The notes beneath the pieces are model-generated. The model had not been told where the DNA came from. It saw only the letters and a program-made list of their open reading frames with translations, and made no database searches. DNA of 64,000 nt from a virus: positions 1 to 64,000 of IMG/VR virus record IMGVR_UViG_3300032241_001154; one strand, 5' to 3'. Shown piece by piece: positions 53,730 through 60,968 of the stretch; positions within the stretch are counted from its first letter, which is position 1, and every line of letters starts with the position of its first letter. The position numbers and the translations under genes are program-made.

Positions 53730-53747
53730 CACTGAACTGCTTTGGAA

Positions 53748-54734
53748 CTAGATAATCGAGTTCCAGAAGAAGCCGAGGTCGGCGGCAACAACCTTGTCGT
53801 CGAAGGCGATTTCACCTTCAACACGGTCAGCCTTCAACTCTTCCATGCGGAAGCGTGAAACACCAACCGTGGTGCCGAGGCCACCCGAAACGCCAGTCCA
53901 CATGAACGTGTAACCAGCCGAAGGGGTCATCAGACCAGGGTTAGGAGCCGAGTAGCACAACAGAGCGTTGTTGTTGGCGGTGAAGTTGTACGAGCCAGTC
54001 AAGCCTTCGTCAGCGTTGTTGACGACTGCCTTGGCGACGAGCACACGGTCAAGACCGAAGAGTTGAGCAATCAAGTCCTCGGTGATGATGGCACCAGCCT
54101 GCGTGTACTTGTAGCGGTCAACCAGCGTGGGGTGAGCCTTCAACTTCTGAAACACGGGGTACGAGAGCACGAGCGTGTTGGGTTCGTAACCAGTGCTCTG
54201 AAGCACCTGATACTTGGCCCACTCGATGTCCACGATGGGCAGACCGTTGGTGTAGTCAGACCACTTGATGGTGGTCGTCGTACCAGAGGTACCTGCACCA
54301 GCGGTCACACCCACAGCGTCGGTGCCCCACACGCCACCCTGAAAGAAGTCCTGCGCCCACTGCACTTCACGGCGCAGCAAGAGACGCTGGGTGACGAACT
54401 GCGTCGCTTCCATGTCGGGGTTGAGGGGGTTGTCGGCGTTAGCACGGGTCTGGTCGCCAATGTCCTTGTGGAAGGCGAACACGTCGGCCTGATAGGTGTC
54501 CGTGGTGAGGCCGTAACCTGAACCAGCGGAAGCCGTACCGTCGGCACGACGCTGAGCCTCGTCACGGAACCAGTCGTCCTTGGTGTACTTGAAGTAGAGG
54601 TTCGACTTCTTGTCCACTGGAACGACAGGGAAAACCTTGTCCGCAATGAAGTTGTTGGTGTTCTGCAAGTACGCAACCGAGATGTTCGTCAAGATTGCGT
54701 CAATGTGAACGTTGTTTACTGATGGCTGTGGCAT
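53748..54734 (-). CDS. Major capsid protein
   Basis: This 328-residue protein is the HK97-fold shell subunit candidate. It has the sequence style of the common 320-350-residue actinophage capsids: N-terminal SVAYLQNTNNFIADKVFPVVPV, ADGTASAGSGYG, then IGDQTRANADNPLNP, a central QRLLLRREVQWAQDFF helix, SYPVFQKLKAHPTLVDRYKY and the end RMEELKADRVEGE. No N-terminal prohead propeptide is visible. It follows the scaffold and decoration genes and has GAAAGGA upstream of the ATG. Confidence 0.88.
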   Translation of the reverse strand: MPQPSVNNVHIDAILTNISVAYLQNTNNFIADKVFPVVPVDKKSNLYFKYTKDDWFRDEAQRRADGTASAGSGYGLTTDTYQADVFAFHKDIGDQTRANADNPLNPDMEATQFVTQRLLLRREVQWAQDFFQGGVWGTDAVGVTAGAGTSGTTTTIKWSDYTNGLPIVDIEWAKYQVLQSTGYEPNTLVLSYPVFQKLKAHPTLVDRYKYTQAGAIITEDLIAQLFGLDRVLVAKAVVNNADEGLTGSYNFTANNNALLCYSAPNPGLMTPSAGYTFMWTGVSGGLGTTVGVSRFRMEELKADRVEGEIAFDDKVVAADLGFFWNSII

Positions 54735-54752
54735 GTTATTTCACAGTCCTTT

Positions 54753-55490
54753 CTAGATAGCACGCACGGCGGCGGCAGCCGACAGAGCGAGGGTGATAAC
54801 GTCACCAGCAGCCGAGGCTGGGGTGAGCGCAGTACCGACGACAAACGGAATCGTCGTTGACGTGGCGTTCGTAATCGACAGGTAGAACGTGGTCGAAACC
54901 GCACGACCTGAACTGTCAACCGTAACGGGAGCGCCAGCGGTAACAGCAGCGCCAGCAATCACCTTCGTGATGCCCGAAATCGTGATTTCGGCCTCAGAAC
55001 TGCCCTCAACACCAGAGTTGGCGTTCAACTTGGTGATGGGCTGGTTCTGAAGAACACCAACGGGACGGTCAGAAGCAGACGTGACGATGGTGGCAACAGG
55101 GGCGTTCTGGTAGGGCTGCGACGAAGGGGTCACGTTGGCGGTGATGGTAGCCGAGGTCAGCGCCAGAACCGAAAGGTTCACGGCGGTGATGTTGGTACCA
55201 CTGTAGGTAAGGCCCGTGATGAAGGCACCAGCAGGAATCTGCGAGGTACCAGCAGCAGCGGTGACGGGAGCGCCAAGGACGATTCCAGCACTCGACGCAA
55301 CAGTGATGCCAGTAATCTGGCTGCTGTTGGTGGTCGTGGTACCAGTGAAAGCGGCGGACGACAAGCCTGCAACCTTCACGAACTTGAACTGTGGCGAGGA
55401 CGACACGATTCCGTTGGTGATGGTTGAGTTCAGGGTGTTGTCAGCCGTCATCGAAATCTTGACGGCGTAGGGATTCTGCTCGAAAGCCAT
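54753..55490 (-). CDS. Capsid decoration protein (DUF2190-like) with inserted repeat domain
   Basis: The N-terminal strand (FEQNPYAVKISMTADN, FKFVKVAG) and C-terminal half (DRPVGVLQNQPI, AEITISGITKVIAGAAVTAG, VTVDSSGRA) have the plan of DUF2190 head-decoration proteins. Between them (about residues 45-125) is a non-family segment with a GIP-like repeat (GIVLGAPVTA..SQIPAGAFITG). The result is 245 residues instead of the usual 110-130. The inserted domain would sit on the outer face of the head. It is flanked by scaffold and capsid genes as expected. Confidence 0.75.
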   Translation of the reverse strand: MAFEQNPYAVKISMTADNTLNSTITNGIVSSSPQFKFVKVAGLSSAAFTGTTTTNSSQITGITVASSAGIVLGAPVTAAAGTSQIPAGAFITGLTYSGTNITAVNLSVLALTSATITANVTPSSQPYQNAPVATIVTSASDRPVGVLQNQPITKLNANSGVEGSSEAEITISGITKVIAGAAVTAGAPVTVDSSGRAVSTTFYLSITNATSTTIPFVVGTALTPASAAGDVITLALSAAAAVRAI

Positions 55491-55493
55491 GGC

Positions 55494-56027
55494 TTAGCGA
55501 CCTTTCTCGTTGAGGTAAGACGTGTACAAGTCGGGGTTGCTCTGGGCGACAGACATCAGCGCAGCCTCGAACGAAGGAGCGGTACCGGCAGAAACAGCAG
55601 CCTTGGCAAGCGATTCCATCTTCGAGTAAGCGTCGTCGGTCATGACGGGAGCGTCCGAACCAACCTCAGTGAAAACAACGTTGGTTTCCACGAGGGCGTT
55701 AGCACTGTCGAGGGCCTTGACGATTTCGCCAGCGAGAACGCCGTCGGATTCGGAAAGGCGACGAAGGGCAGGGCCAACAATCGTAGGGTCAATGTTGAGG
55801 TGCGACCAGCCAGCAGCCTTGATGACAGCAGCCTCATCAGCACGAGCCTCACGCTCGGCAATAAGGGCAGCCTCAGAAGCAGCAGCCTTGCGAAGGGCAG
55901 CCTCGGCGTTAGCCGAAGCCTCGTCCAGCATCTTGCGAATAGCCTGTGGCATCGCCTTGATGATGTCAGCCTCGCTCGCAGCCTCAGGAACGATGACAAC
56001 TTCGGTCATCTCTGAAACTTCAGACAT
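55494..56027 (-). CDS. Nested scaffold protein, short form (internal start)
   Basis: Inside the 271-residue frame, an ATG at 56027 is preceded by a perfect AAGGAG (56034-56039) with 6 bases spacing, better than the ribosome site of the long form. The 177-residue product starts MSEVSEMTEV and comprises the entire helical scaffold domain without the XkdF-like N-terminus. This copies the logic of lambda C/Nu3, where a scaffold is made from an in-frame internal start. The internal site is directly visible; production of the protein is inferred. Confidence 0.75.
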   Translation of the reverse strand: MSEVSEMTEVVIVPEAASEADIIKAMPQAIRKMLDEASANAEAALRKAAASEAALIAEREARADEAAVIKAAGWSHLNIDPTIVGPALRRLSESDGVLAGEIVKALDSANALVETNVVFTEVGSDAPVMTDDAYSKMESLAKAAVSAGTAPSFEAALMSVAQSNPDLYTSYLNEKGR

Positions 56028-56309
56028 AGTTTTCTCCTTGAAAACTTTGAGGGTTTCCAAAACAGCGTTCGCTGCCTTGGCGGTGTCCAGTAAAATCTCG
56101 TCTGCTTCGATTTCCTCAGCAGGCAACTCGGTTACCTCTTCAACAGGGGCAACCTCGTCCGAGACTTCAGTGGGACGGAGTTCGTCAAGCACCGCTTCAG
56201 CATCCGCAGGGCTTGCCGACTTCATTACTACCCAACCATCGTGCAGGTGCGCAGGGTGGTCAACACCCGACGTTTCCTTGATGCTCAGTTTCACGAGTTT
56301 GCGAGCCAT
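55494..56309 (-). CDS. Capsid maturation/scaffold protein, long form
   Basis: This 271-residue protein opens with ARKLVKLSIKETSGVDHPAH....WVVMKSA, which resembles the N-terminus of XkdF-like head proteins, though no protease active site follows. An acidic linker (residues 36-75) precedes a helical, Ala/Glu-rich scaffold domain (EADIIKAMPQAIRKMLDEAS..., EAALRKAAASEAALIAEREA) and a C-terminal globular region. It is the first gene behind the promoter at 56.4 kb. The ribosome site before ATG 56309 is only moderate. An internal start yields a second protein (separate entry). Confidence 0.75.
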   Translation of the reverse strand: MARKLVKLSIKETSGVDHPAHLHDGWVVMKSASPADAEAVLDELRPTEVSDEVAPVEEVTELPAEEIEADEILLDTAKAANAVLETLKVFKEKTMSEVSEMTEVVIVPEAASEADIIKAMPQAIRKMLDEASANAEAALRKAAASEAALIAEREARADEAAVIKAAGWSHLNIDPTIVGPALRRLSESDGVLAGEIVKALDSANALVETNVVFTEVGSDAPVMTDDAYSKMESLAKAAVSAGTAPSFEAALMSVAQSNPDLYTSYLNEKGR

Positions 56310-56366
56310 TCGCTTCTGCTTTCTACGACTTGACCAAACGGGAACCCGTAGGTCTTGACATAGTGA

Positions 56367-56412
56367 ACAGTAGAGGCAGTTTTGGAAATGTCAAGTGTCA
56401 AATACTTGACAC
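56367..56412 (-). promoter_or_regulatory. Leftward head-operon promoter with overlapping operator
   Basis: On the minus strand TTGACA (56389-56394) is followed after 16 bases by TACTGT (56367-56372). Immediately upstream, GTGTCAA-ATAC-TTGACAC (56395-56412) is a perfect 7-base inverted repeat with a 4-base spacer abutting the -35. This suggests a dimeric regulator. The leader to ATG 56309 is about 50 bases. Confidence 0.7.
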
Positions 56413-56424
56413 GACGAAAGACGA

Positions 56425-57240
56425 CTAGAAGGGGTCGTCGGAGATGGTGGAATAGAGGGGGCAAATGTCCTTGAACGAGCACCACTTATCGCACAGATTG
56501 TTGGCGATTGGTGGGAAGTAGCCAGCGTTGTACCAGCCCTCAATCTTCGCCCACGCCTCTCGGACACGGCGCTCTGCGTAGCGGACATCTTCGTCGGTGA
56601 CATCAATCACCAGCGTCTTGCCGAACTGAACGTAGAGCAAGCGAATCTGCTTGGGGCGCTCGCCAAGGACTTGCTCACACAGGTAGGCGTAAATCTTGGC
56701 AGGTAGAATGGCTGCCGCTTTGTACTTGTCGGTAGGGACTTTGCCAGTCTTGTAGTCCACAATCACCAGCGAGCCGTCAGGGTCACGGTCTAAGCGGTCT
56801 AGGATGCCACGGAGCGTCCATCCGCCCATGTCTACGTCCATCTTGATTTCGATGCCCTCTGAGGTGATTTCCTCTGGGTTCTCCATCGTGAAGTAGGTGC
56901 GGATGTACTTGGCGAGGTCACGGGCGAACGTTTGCACGCCGACCTCATCGAGTTCCATTTCACCAGCAATCTCGTCGCTCACGAGCGTGGGGAATAACTC
57001 ACGCATCACTTCGAGGGTGTAGTCGAGGGTGCGGAGTTCGGGTGTCTCAGCGGTTCGTAGGAACACGGTTTCCAGCACTTCGTGGAACACGGTGCCACGG
57101 TAGGTCGCCATCTTCTTCGCCTCTGGGAGACGCTCGATGGTGGAATACTGATACTGACGTGGGCACGTCTCGATTTGGTTCACTCGGCTAGGTGAAACAC
57201 CATAGGGCTTTTCGCCTAGATACACAGGAACACTCGACAC
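56425..57240 (-). CDS. RecB/Cas4-like PD-(D/E)XK nuclease with Fe-S cluster
   Basis: This 271-residue protein has the Cas4/AddB-type arrangement: SPSRVNQIETCPRQYQY start with Cys27, GTVFHEVLE (motif I His near 53), GILDRLDRD and IVDYKTGK (motifs II and III, D and D-x-K), and a C-terminal CDKWCSFKDICP. The four cysteines (27, 250, 254 and 260 approximately) can bind a 4Fe-4S cluster. Such enzymes act as single-strand exonucleases in recombination. GTG 57240 has AAGG upstream. It lies just before the head promoter, so it ends the upstream leftward operon. Confidence 0.85.
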   Translation of the reverse strand: MSSVPVYLGEKPYGVSPSRVNQIETCPRQYQYSTIERLPEAKKMATYRGTVFHEVLETVFLRTAETPELRTLDYTLEVMRELFPTLVSDEIAGEMELDEVGVQTFARDLAKYIRTYFTMENPEEITSEGIEIKMDVDMGGWTLRGILDRLDRDPDGSLVIVDYKTGKVPTDKYKAAAILPAKIYAYLCEQVLGERPKQIRLLYVQFGKTLVIDVTDEDVRYAERRVREAWAKIEGWYNAGYFPPIANNLCDKWCSFKDICPLYSTISDDPF

Positions 57241-57267
57241 AATGTCAACCTTATCAGTTGGGTGATG

Positions 57268-57591
57268 CTAGATGGTGGACTGCGTAATGGGGCTGATGAA
57301 CGTGTTGTATTCGATTGACGACTTCAACACCCGTGCCATCTTTTCACCAGTGCGCACCGCTTCTTTGCGGTTCTTGCAGTAGATGGAGAAGTCGGAGACG
57401 GGGGTGATTACACCAGTGAACGCTTCGTTTCGGATGAGACGGAGTTCACCGTACTCTTTGTTCTGCCAAGCGACCAAACGGTAAGGGCCTAACTTGGCTT
57501 CCTGTTGACCGAAGTCATCAGGCTCAGTCCATTTCAGCAACTTACGCAACTTCAACGGCAGAACCCGTGGTTTCCTCGGCGTACTGGACAA
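57268..57591 (-). CDS. Hypothetical protein, about 94-107 aa
   Basis: The core (LLKWTEPDDFGQQEAKLGPYRLVAWQNKEYGELRLI) suggests a small mixed alpha/beta protein; the end is TGEKMARVLKSSIEYNT. The annotated ATG at 57591 overlaps the upstream gene by about 50 bases; a TTG at 57549 close to that gene's stop is an alternative. No family is recognised. It is co-transcribed with the nuclease gene. Confidence 0.5.
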   Translation of the reverse strand: MSSTPRKPRVLPLKLRKLLKWTEPDDFGQQEAKLGPYRLVAWQNKEYGELRLIRNEAFTGVITPVSDFSIYCKNRKEAVRTGEKMARVLKSSIEYNTFISPITQSTI

Positions 57592-57829
57592 GGTGGCTGA
57601 CGGTAAAAAGAGTGCTCAGACTGTCAATCTGGCCTTCCAACTTGGTGATGTGGTCGCCTGCCTCGATGACGGCCTTGGTGAGGCGTTCGTTGTCGGCTGC
57701 CAACTGCGTAAGCGTGGCGCTCTGCTTGTGGGCGATGTTGATGAGGGTGGTGATGTCGTTGTCGTCGGGCGTGCCCTGAACGATTGCTCGCATGATGCGT
57801 TCAGTCAGTTCGTCTAGGTTGTTGCTCAT
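57542..57829 (-). CDS. Coiled-coil protein, 95 aa
   Basis: The start is ATG 57829 with AAGGAG 7 bases upstream; the longer frame to 58048 lacks a ribosome site and overlaps the LexA-like gene. The product has a helical N-terminus (LDELTERIMRAIVQG) and a heptad-rich coiled coil (LTQLAADNERLTKAVIEAGDHITKLEGQIDSL). It may dimerise or oligomerise as a regulator or scaffold. No DNA-binding motif is seen. Confidence 0.65.
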   Translation of the reverse strand: MSNNLDELTERIMRAIVQGTPDDNDITTLINIAHKQSATLTQLAADNERLTKAVIEAGDHITKLEGQIDSLSTLFTVSHLVQYAEETTGSAVEVA

Positions 57830-57887
57830 AACACTCTCCTTGGTAGGGGGGTTGCCTAACTCTAGTGTATCACCACTATTTATGAAA

Positions 57888-58250
57888 TCAGACATTCCCA
57901 ACGTATCGGAGCACGGCGGCGTTCTCGAAGGTTGTTTTGGCGGTGTATTCCACCTCAGTTGTCTTGCCGCAGTCTTTGCACTGAAGGGGCATGGGGTTAG
58001 CGATTTTGCGAACTCGCCAGTCGTGGGCGCAGTATCGAACATCACCATTGTTGACGAGGCGTATGTTGCGCCCCTTGGAGCCGAACTTGATTAGCCCTTG
58101 GCGCTCTAGTTCTTTGAGGTGAACCGACACAGTGGACGTTGAGGTCACGCCGACGGCGGCGCAGATGGCTCGATACGTCGGGGCGTAGCCGAGATTATCC
58201 CAGTGCCAGCCGATGTATTTGAGTATCTTGTCCCGTGTACCTGTAGCCAT
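57888..58250 (-). CDS. LexA-type winged-helix regulator with zinc ribbon, no peptidase
   Basis: Residues 1-65 match the LexA DNA-binding domain (R.KILKYI.......GYAPTYRAICAAVGVTSTSTVSVHLKELE.QGLI). In place of the LexA autopeptidase is a short C-terminal segment with C...(H)...CKDCG, probably a zinc ribbon. It could be the regulator that binds the 56.4 kb operator or the TGTCAC promoters, or an activator of late genes. That assignment is inference. It is 120 residues and stands 58 bases upstream of the coiled-coil gene. Confidence 0.7.
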   Translation of the reverse strand: MATGTRDKILKYIGWHWDNLGYAPTYRAICAAVGVTSTSTVSVHLKELERQGLIKFGSKGRNIRLVNNGDVRYCAHDWRVRKIANPMPLQCKDCGKTTEVEYTAKTTFENAAVLRYVGNV

Positions 58251-58274
58251 TCACCACAGCGTAGCAGGGTTTAG

Positions 58275-58754
58275 TTATTCGGCGTGAGTGTTGGCAAGCA
58301 TGCCAGTGGCGGTATCAGCATTGAAGGAAGCGATTGCCGCCCTCTGAGCCAAAGCCTGCGCCTCAGGGTCTTTCTCGTATGACGCTTGTCCGCCCAATGG
58401 GGCGATGTGGTCGAGAATGGCCTCGTGAGCCTGCGCTGCATCGAGGTGGGCCTGAATCGCACGGGTCGCACGCATGCGGTCACCGTTAGACATTTCACTG
58501 CTGTGCTTCAGAACCATGTTCTTGATTCCTTCGGCGGTTGAGCGGTGAATCTGGGCGAGGGGCTTGGTCAGGCCATTGGAGATGCCAATGCCACGAGCGA
58601 AGTTCTGGGCGTTGGTGGAAAGGAAGTGCGAACTGCTCACGGCCTTTTCCATGTCTGCGCCCGACTGCCACTGGTTGCCGTGGAACGGGTGCCCTGCTAC
58701 ATCACCCTTAGCCAACTGTACCCACGCAATGATTTCGTTGTTCAGATTATCCAT
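58275..58754 (-). CDS. GHxFxGNQ-motif protein (159 aa)
   Basis: The N-terminal segment ends with AKGDVAGHPFHGNQW (motif at residues 21-28). The remaining 130 residues are helical and Ala-rich (RATRAIQAHLDAAQAHEAI, DPEAQALAQRAAI). Function is unknown. It is the third of three adjacent proteins with the same N-terminal motif but unrelated bodies. The start overlaps the stop of the preceding gene (TAATG). Confidence 0.7.
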   Translation of the reverse strand: MDNLNNEIIAWVQLAKGDVAGHPFHGNQWQSGADMEKAVSSSHFLSTNAQNFARGIGISNGLTKPLAQIHRSTAEGIKNMVLKHSSEMSNGDRMRATRAIQAHLDAAQAHEAILDHIAPLGGQASYEKDPEAQALAQRAAIASFNADTATGMLANTHAE

Positions 58755-59290
58755 TAGATACCTTCCGAGAAACTTCCAACGCCAGCGGCTTGCTCGGCGC
58801 TACGGACGTTGTTTTCAGCAGCATCAACCTTATCTTGTGCGTCACTCATACGTTGTCCCGTGGCGTGGGCTGGGTCGGCGTTGGTGATTGTGTCACGGTT
58901 CGCCTCAAAGTTCTTGGTGTCACGGGCTGCACTTGCCAAACCAGCGTGGGCGTTGGCTGCGCTTTCGTGGGCGGTGGCAACATCACGGAGTTTTCCAGCC
59001 ATTGAGCCAGTCGCCTTGTCTGCCATTGCGTGATACATCTGGGCTTGCTGATTGTGCGAAGCGCTTTGCTGCGTTGAGGTGGCTTCAGCGTTGCGACCTG
59101 CGTTCATTATGTCGTTTGCACCCCAGCGGCTTGGGTCTACACGACGGGCTGGTTGTGCTGAAGCGCCAGTCGAGATGCCGCCAGTGTGCTGGTTCCCATT
59201 GAAGGCGTGACCGTCGGTCTCGTACTTCAAGATTTCACTGGCGGTTTTCCAAACTGGAACCAGTGCGTCGGTGGAGAAAGGGTTTGACAT
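58754..59290 (-). CDS. GHxFxGNQ-motif protein (178 aa)
   Basis: The motif GHAFNGNQH lies at residues 27-35, preceded by EILKYETD and followed by GGISTG. The body is very helical and rich in A, N, Q and S (QQSASHNQQAQMYHAMADKA, AENNVRSAEQAAG), with heptad character, suggesting a long coiled structure. No ribosome site is evident; an A-rich stretch precedes the ATG, so translation may be coupled or rely on an AT-rich leader. A short Gly/Ser/Thr-rich spacer follows the motif. Confidence 0.7.
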   Translation of the reverse strand: MSNPFSTDALVPVWKTASEILKYETDGHAFNGNQHTGGISTGASAQPARRVDPSRWGANDIMNAGRNAEATSTQQSASHNQQAQMYHAMADKATGSMAGKLRDVATAHESAANAHAGLASAARDTKNFEANRDTITNADPAHATGQRMSDAQDKVDAAENNVRSAEQAAGVGSFSEGI

Positions 59291-59300
59291 TATGTTTTTT

Positions 59301-59714
59301 TTACTTTGGCAGGTCAGCGTTGCCGGAGTGATTTATTGCAGCAAGCGTCTGGACTACTGCCTTAGAAGCGTCTCCAACTACGTTCCTATTGCCGTAATCC
59401 GCAGCCTTAGTCCACGTCTTTTCAGCAGCAAGGTGTGCTTTGGCGAGGGCGTTCAGGTTGTCTGCAACGTCCTTGTAGCCAGTTTCGTTTCGTGCTGCCA
59501 TTGCTTTGGCTGCTTCACCACGGTGGTACTCCGCCATGCCTAAAGCGTCTGCACGGTTTGGGGCACCGCCAATGCGGGCACTAGCAATCTTGCCCGCTCG
59601 CATAGCAATGGTGTATTGGTTGCCGTTGAAGATGTGTCCAGCCAACTCGTACTTTGTGACGGGGTAGCGAGAAAGTGATTTGAGTAGTTCGTCGGGGTGG
59701 AAGCCAGATGACAC
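59301..59714 (-). CDS. GHxFxGNQ-motif protein (137 aa)
   Basis: It starts at GTG 59714 behind AAGGAG. The motif (TKYELAGHIFNGNQY, residues 26-34) is followed by a helical Ala-rich domain (HRGEAAKAMAARNETGYKDVADNLNALAKAHLAAEKTW). The tail has an amphipathic helix (KAVVQTLAAINHSG). It is the first gene of the trio. Nothing in the body suggests an enzyme. Confidence 0.7.
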   Translation of the reverse strand: MSSGFHPDELLKSLSRYPVTKYELAGHIFNGNQYTIAMRAGKIASARIGGAPNRADALGMAEYHRGEAAKAMAARNETGYKDVADNLNALAKAHLAAEKTWTKAADYGNRNVVGDASKAVVQTLAAINHSGNADLPK

Positions 59715-59865
59715 GAGGTTCTCCTTGTCGGGATTTCTACATCAGATACTACGCCACGATTTCCTAAACCGATGTTCCAAAACCCCATTGACGGTGGTGA
59801 TAAACGGTGCTAGACTTCGCCCGACTGACTTGGGGGCGCTGGACACAACGCCAAGTACATTCACA

Positions 59866-59895
59866 CCGACCCCTGCCGAAAGGCGGGGGATTCGG
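59866..59895 (-). terminator. Intrinsic terminator after peptide deformylase
   Basis: CCGACCCCTGCC (59866-59877) pairs with GGCGGGGGATTCGG (59882-59895) around a GAAA tetraloop, with a short bulge. It begins directly after the deformylase stop. It separates that gene from the GHxFxGNQ trio, whose promoter must lie in 59715-59865. I see only weak boxes there. Confidence 0.65.
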
Positions 59896-59896
59896 T

Positions 59897-60394
59897 TTAT
59901 TGGGGCCTGTTTGCGCCCCAAAGTGAGGTGAAATGGCCTCGTTCTGCTTCGCCAATGTGCTCCAAGAGCAGGTATCCATCGAGATGGTCTGTCTCGTGCT
60001 GAAAGATGCGAGCGAGCAATCCTTCCCCGTCAATCCTGTAGGCGTTCCCGTCAAGGTCGAGGGCCGTCAAGGTCGCTTTGTACGAGCGGCTGATTTGCCA
60101 CCCGAACTTGGGCACCGACAAGCATCCTTCGGGCGTGACCTCGATGTCAAGGGGGTCAGTGAAAACCTCTGGGTTGATGGCGACGTGAGCGCCCGTGCCG
60201 TCGCCGCTGTCCCAAACGAACATGCGGTGCGAGTAGCCGATTTGGTTGGCGGCAAGCCCAACACCGAGGTGAAAGTACATGGCCTCAACCATTTCGGCGG
60301 CAATCATCTTGATGTTGTCTGTGATTTCACTGACTGGGGTCGTGGGGGCTTCCAAAATGGGGTCGCCGTAGAAGCGCATGGCTGGGATGTTCAC
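59897..60394 (-). CDS. def: Peptide deformylase
   Basis: This 166-residue enzyme removes formyl groups from nascent protein N-termini. All three signature motifs are present: GVGLAANQIG (motif I), EGCLSV (motif II with the metal-binding Cys) and HETDHLDG (motif III, HExxD-H with both metal His). The start is GTG 60394, overlapping the preceding stop (GTGA); the ATG at 60379 (MRFYGDP) is an alternative that fits the usual family start. Phage deformylases are known in marine and soil phages, where they may sustain fast translation in the infected cell. Confidence 0.92.
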   Translation of the reverse strand: MNIPAMRFYGDPILEAPTTPVSEITDNIKMIAAEMVEAMYFHLGVGLAANQIGYSHRMFVWDSGDGTGAHVAINPEVFTDPLDIEVTPEGCLSVPKFGWQISRSYKATLTALDLDGNAYRIDGEGLLARIFQHETDHLDGYLLLEHIGEAERGHFTSLWGANRPQ

Positions 60395-60657
60395 CGTGCG
60401 CCCATCTCTCTCTTTGCCTCTTCGAGCAGTTCGGCGGTGAAGTCCTCTGGCGACAGTTCGGTCTTGGCGTGGGCCATCAACTTGCCGCAGGCGATGCTGA
60501 ACGCCCATGTGTAAAGGCTGAGTTCCTCGTCGAGGTGCGACAACTCCTTGCGGTAGCCGAGAACCATCTGGTCGTGCTTGGCAATCAGCCCTGCCATCCC
60601 AGTGCGCATGGTAGCCAACTTCTCTTCGAGGTCGGCAATCTGCTTTGACTTACGCAC
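60391..60657 (-). CDS. Coiled-coil protein, 88 aa
   Basis: A helical protein with strong heptads at the N-terminus (QIADLEEKLATMRTGMAGLIAKHDQMV) and Leu/Glu-rich helices to the C-terminus (AELLEEAKREMGAR). It has a possible zinc or redox cysteine only once, so no metal site. GTG 60657 follows AGAGAAG. It overlaps both neighbours by a few bases as part of a coupled chain. Function is unknown. Confidence 0.6.
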   Translation of the reverse strand: MRKSKQIADLEEKLATMRTGMAGLIAKHDQMVLGYRKELSHLDEELSLYTWAFSIACGKLMAHAKTELSPEDFTAELLEEAKREMGAR

Positions 60658-60802
60658 GGTACTTCTCTGGCACTGGGCCTGTGTACGAAGCGCCGTTCAA
60701 GTCTGAGGTGAACGGGAAGCGTGCCGAGCACTGCTGGCACACGACGTAGGTCTTAGCGCCTGCGTTCATCAAAATCCACTTGTGGAAGGCGCAACTAGCC
60801 AT
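60650..60802 (-). CDS. Very small zinc-finger-like protein, 50 aa
   Basis: A short frame from ATG 60802 overlapping the following and preceding genes. The sequence has C.FHKW (residues 4-8) and VVCQQCSARF (residues 20-30), a plausible C/H...C..C zinc site. It lies in the middle of a tightly packed chain in which genes overlap by 3-8 bases, which supports it being real. Function is unknown; small phage zinc proteins often bind host factors. Confidence 0.6.
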   Translation of the reverse strand: MASCAFHKWILMNAGAKTYVVCQQCSARFPFTSDLNGASYTGPVPEKYRA

Positions 60803-60968
60803 GCTGAACCGTCATGACGTACTTGCTGGCGTTGGCGGTAAACGCCTGCGCCTCTTCCTTCGTAGCGAAGTCGGGCGATGTCATGACGGTGTAGTAGTAG
60901 CCATCACCACCTTGGTAGGTCTTGAAGAAGAACCCGTTGCCATTCCAAATCTCGACAACTTTACTCAT
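60795..60968 (-). CDS. Small hypothetical protein, 57 aa
   Basis: Start ATG 60968 overlaps the stop of the previous gene (TGATG). It is a compact beta-rich protein (SKVVEIWNGNGFFFKTY, GGDGYYYTVMTSPDF) ending in a helix (KEEAQAFTANASKYV). The KEEAQ..A....V ending is a DUF1508-like helix pattern, but the match is weak. Function is unknown. Confidence 0.6.
   Translation of the reverse strand: MSKVVEIWNGNGFFFKTYQGGDGYYYTVMTSPDFATKEEAQAFTANASKYVMTVQHG

Noticed and set aside
59845-59860. GCTGGACACAACGC repeated at about 59848 and 61759 as a regulatory element
   Set aside because: Only one of the two copies has a plausible -10 at the right distance, so the match may be chance.
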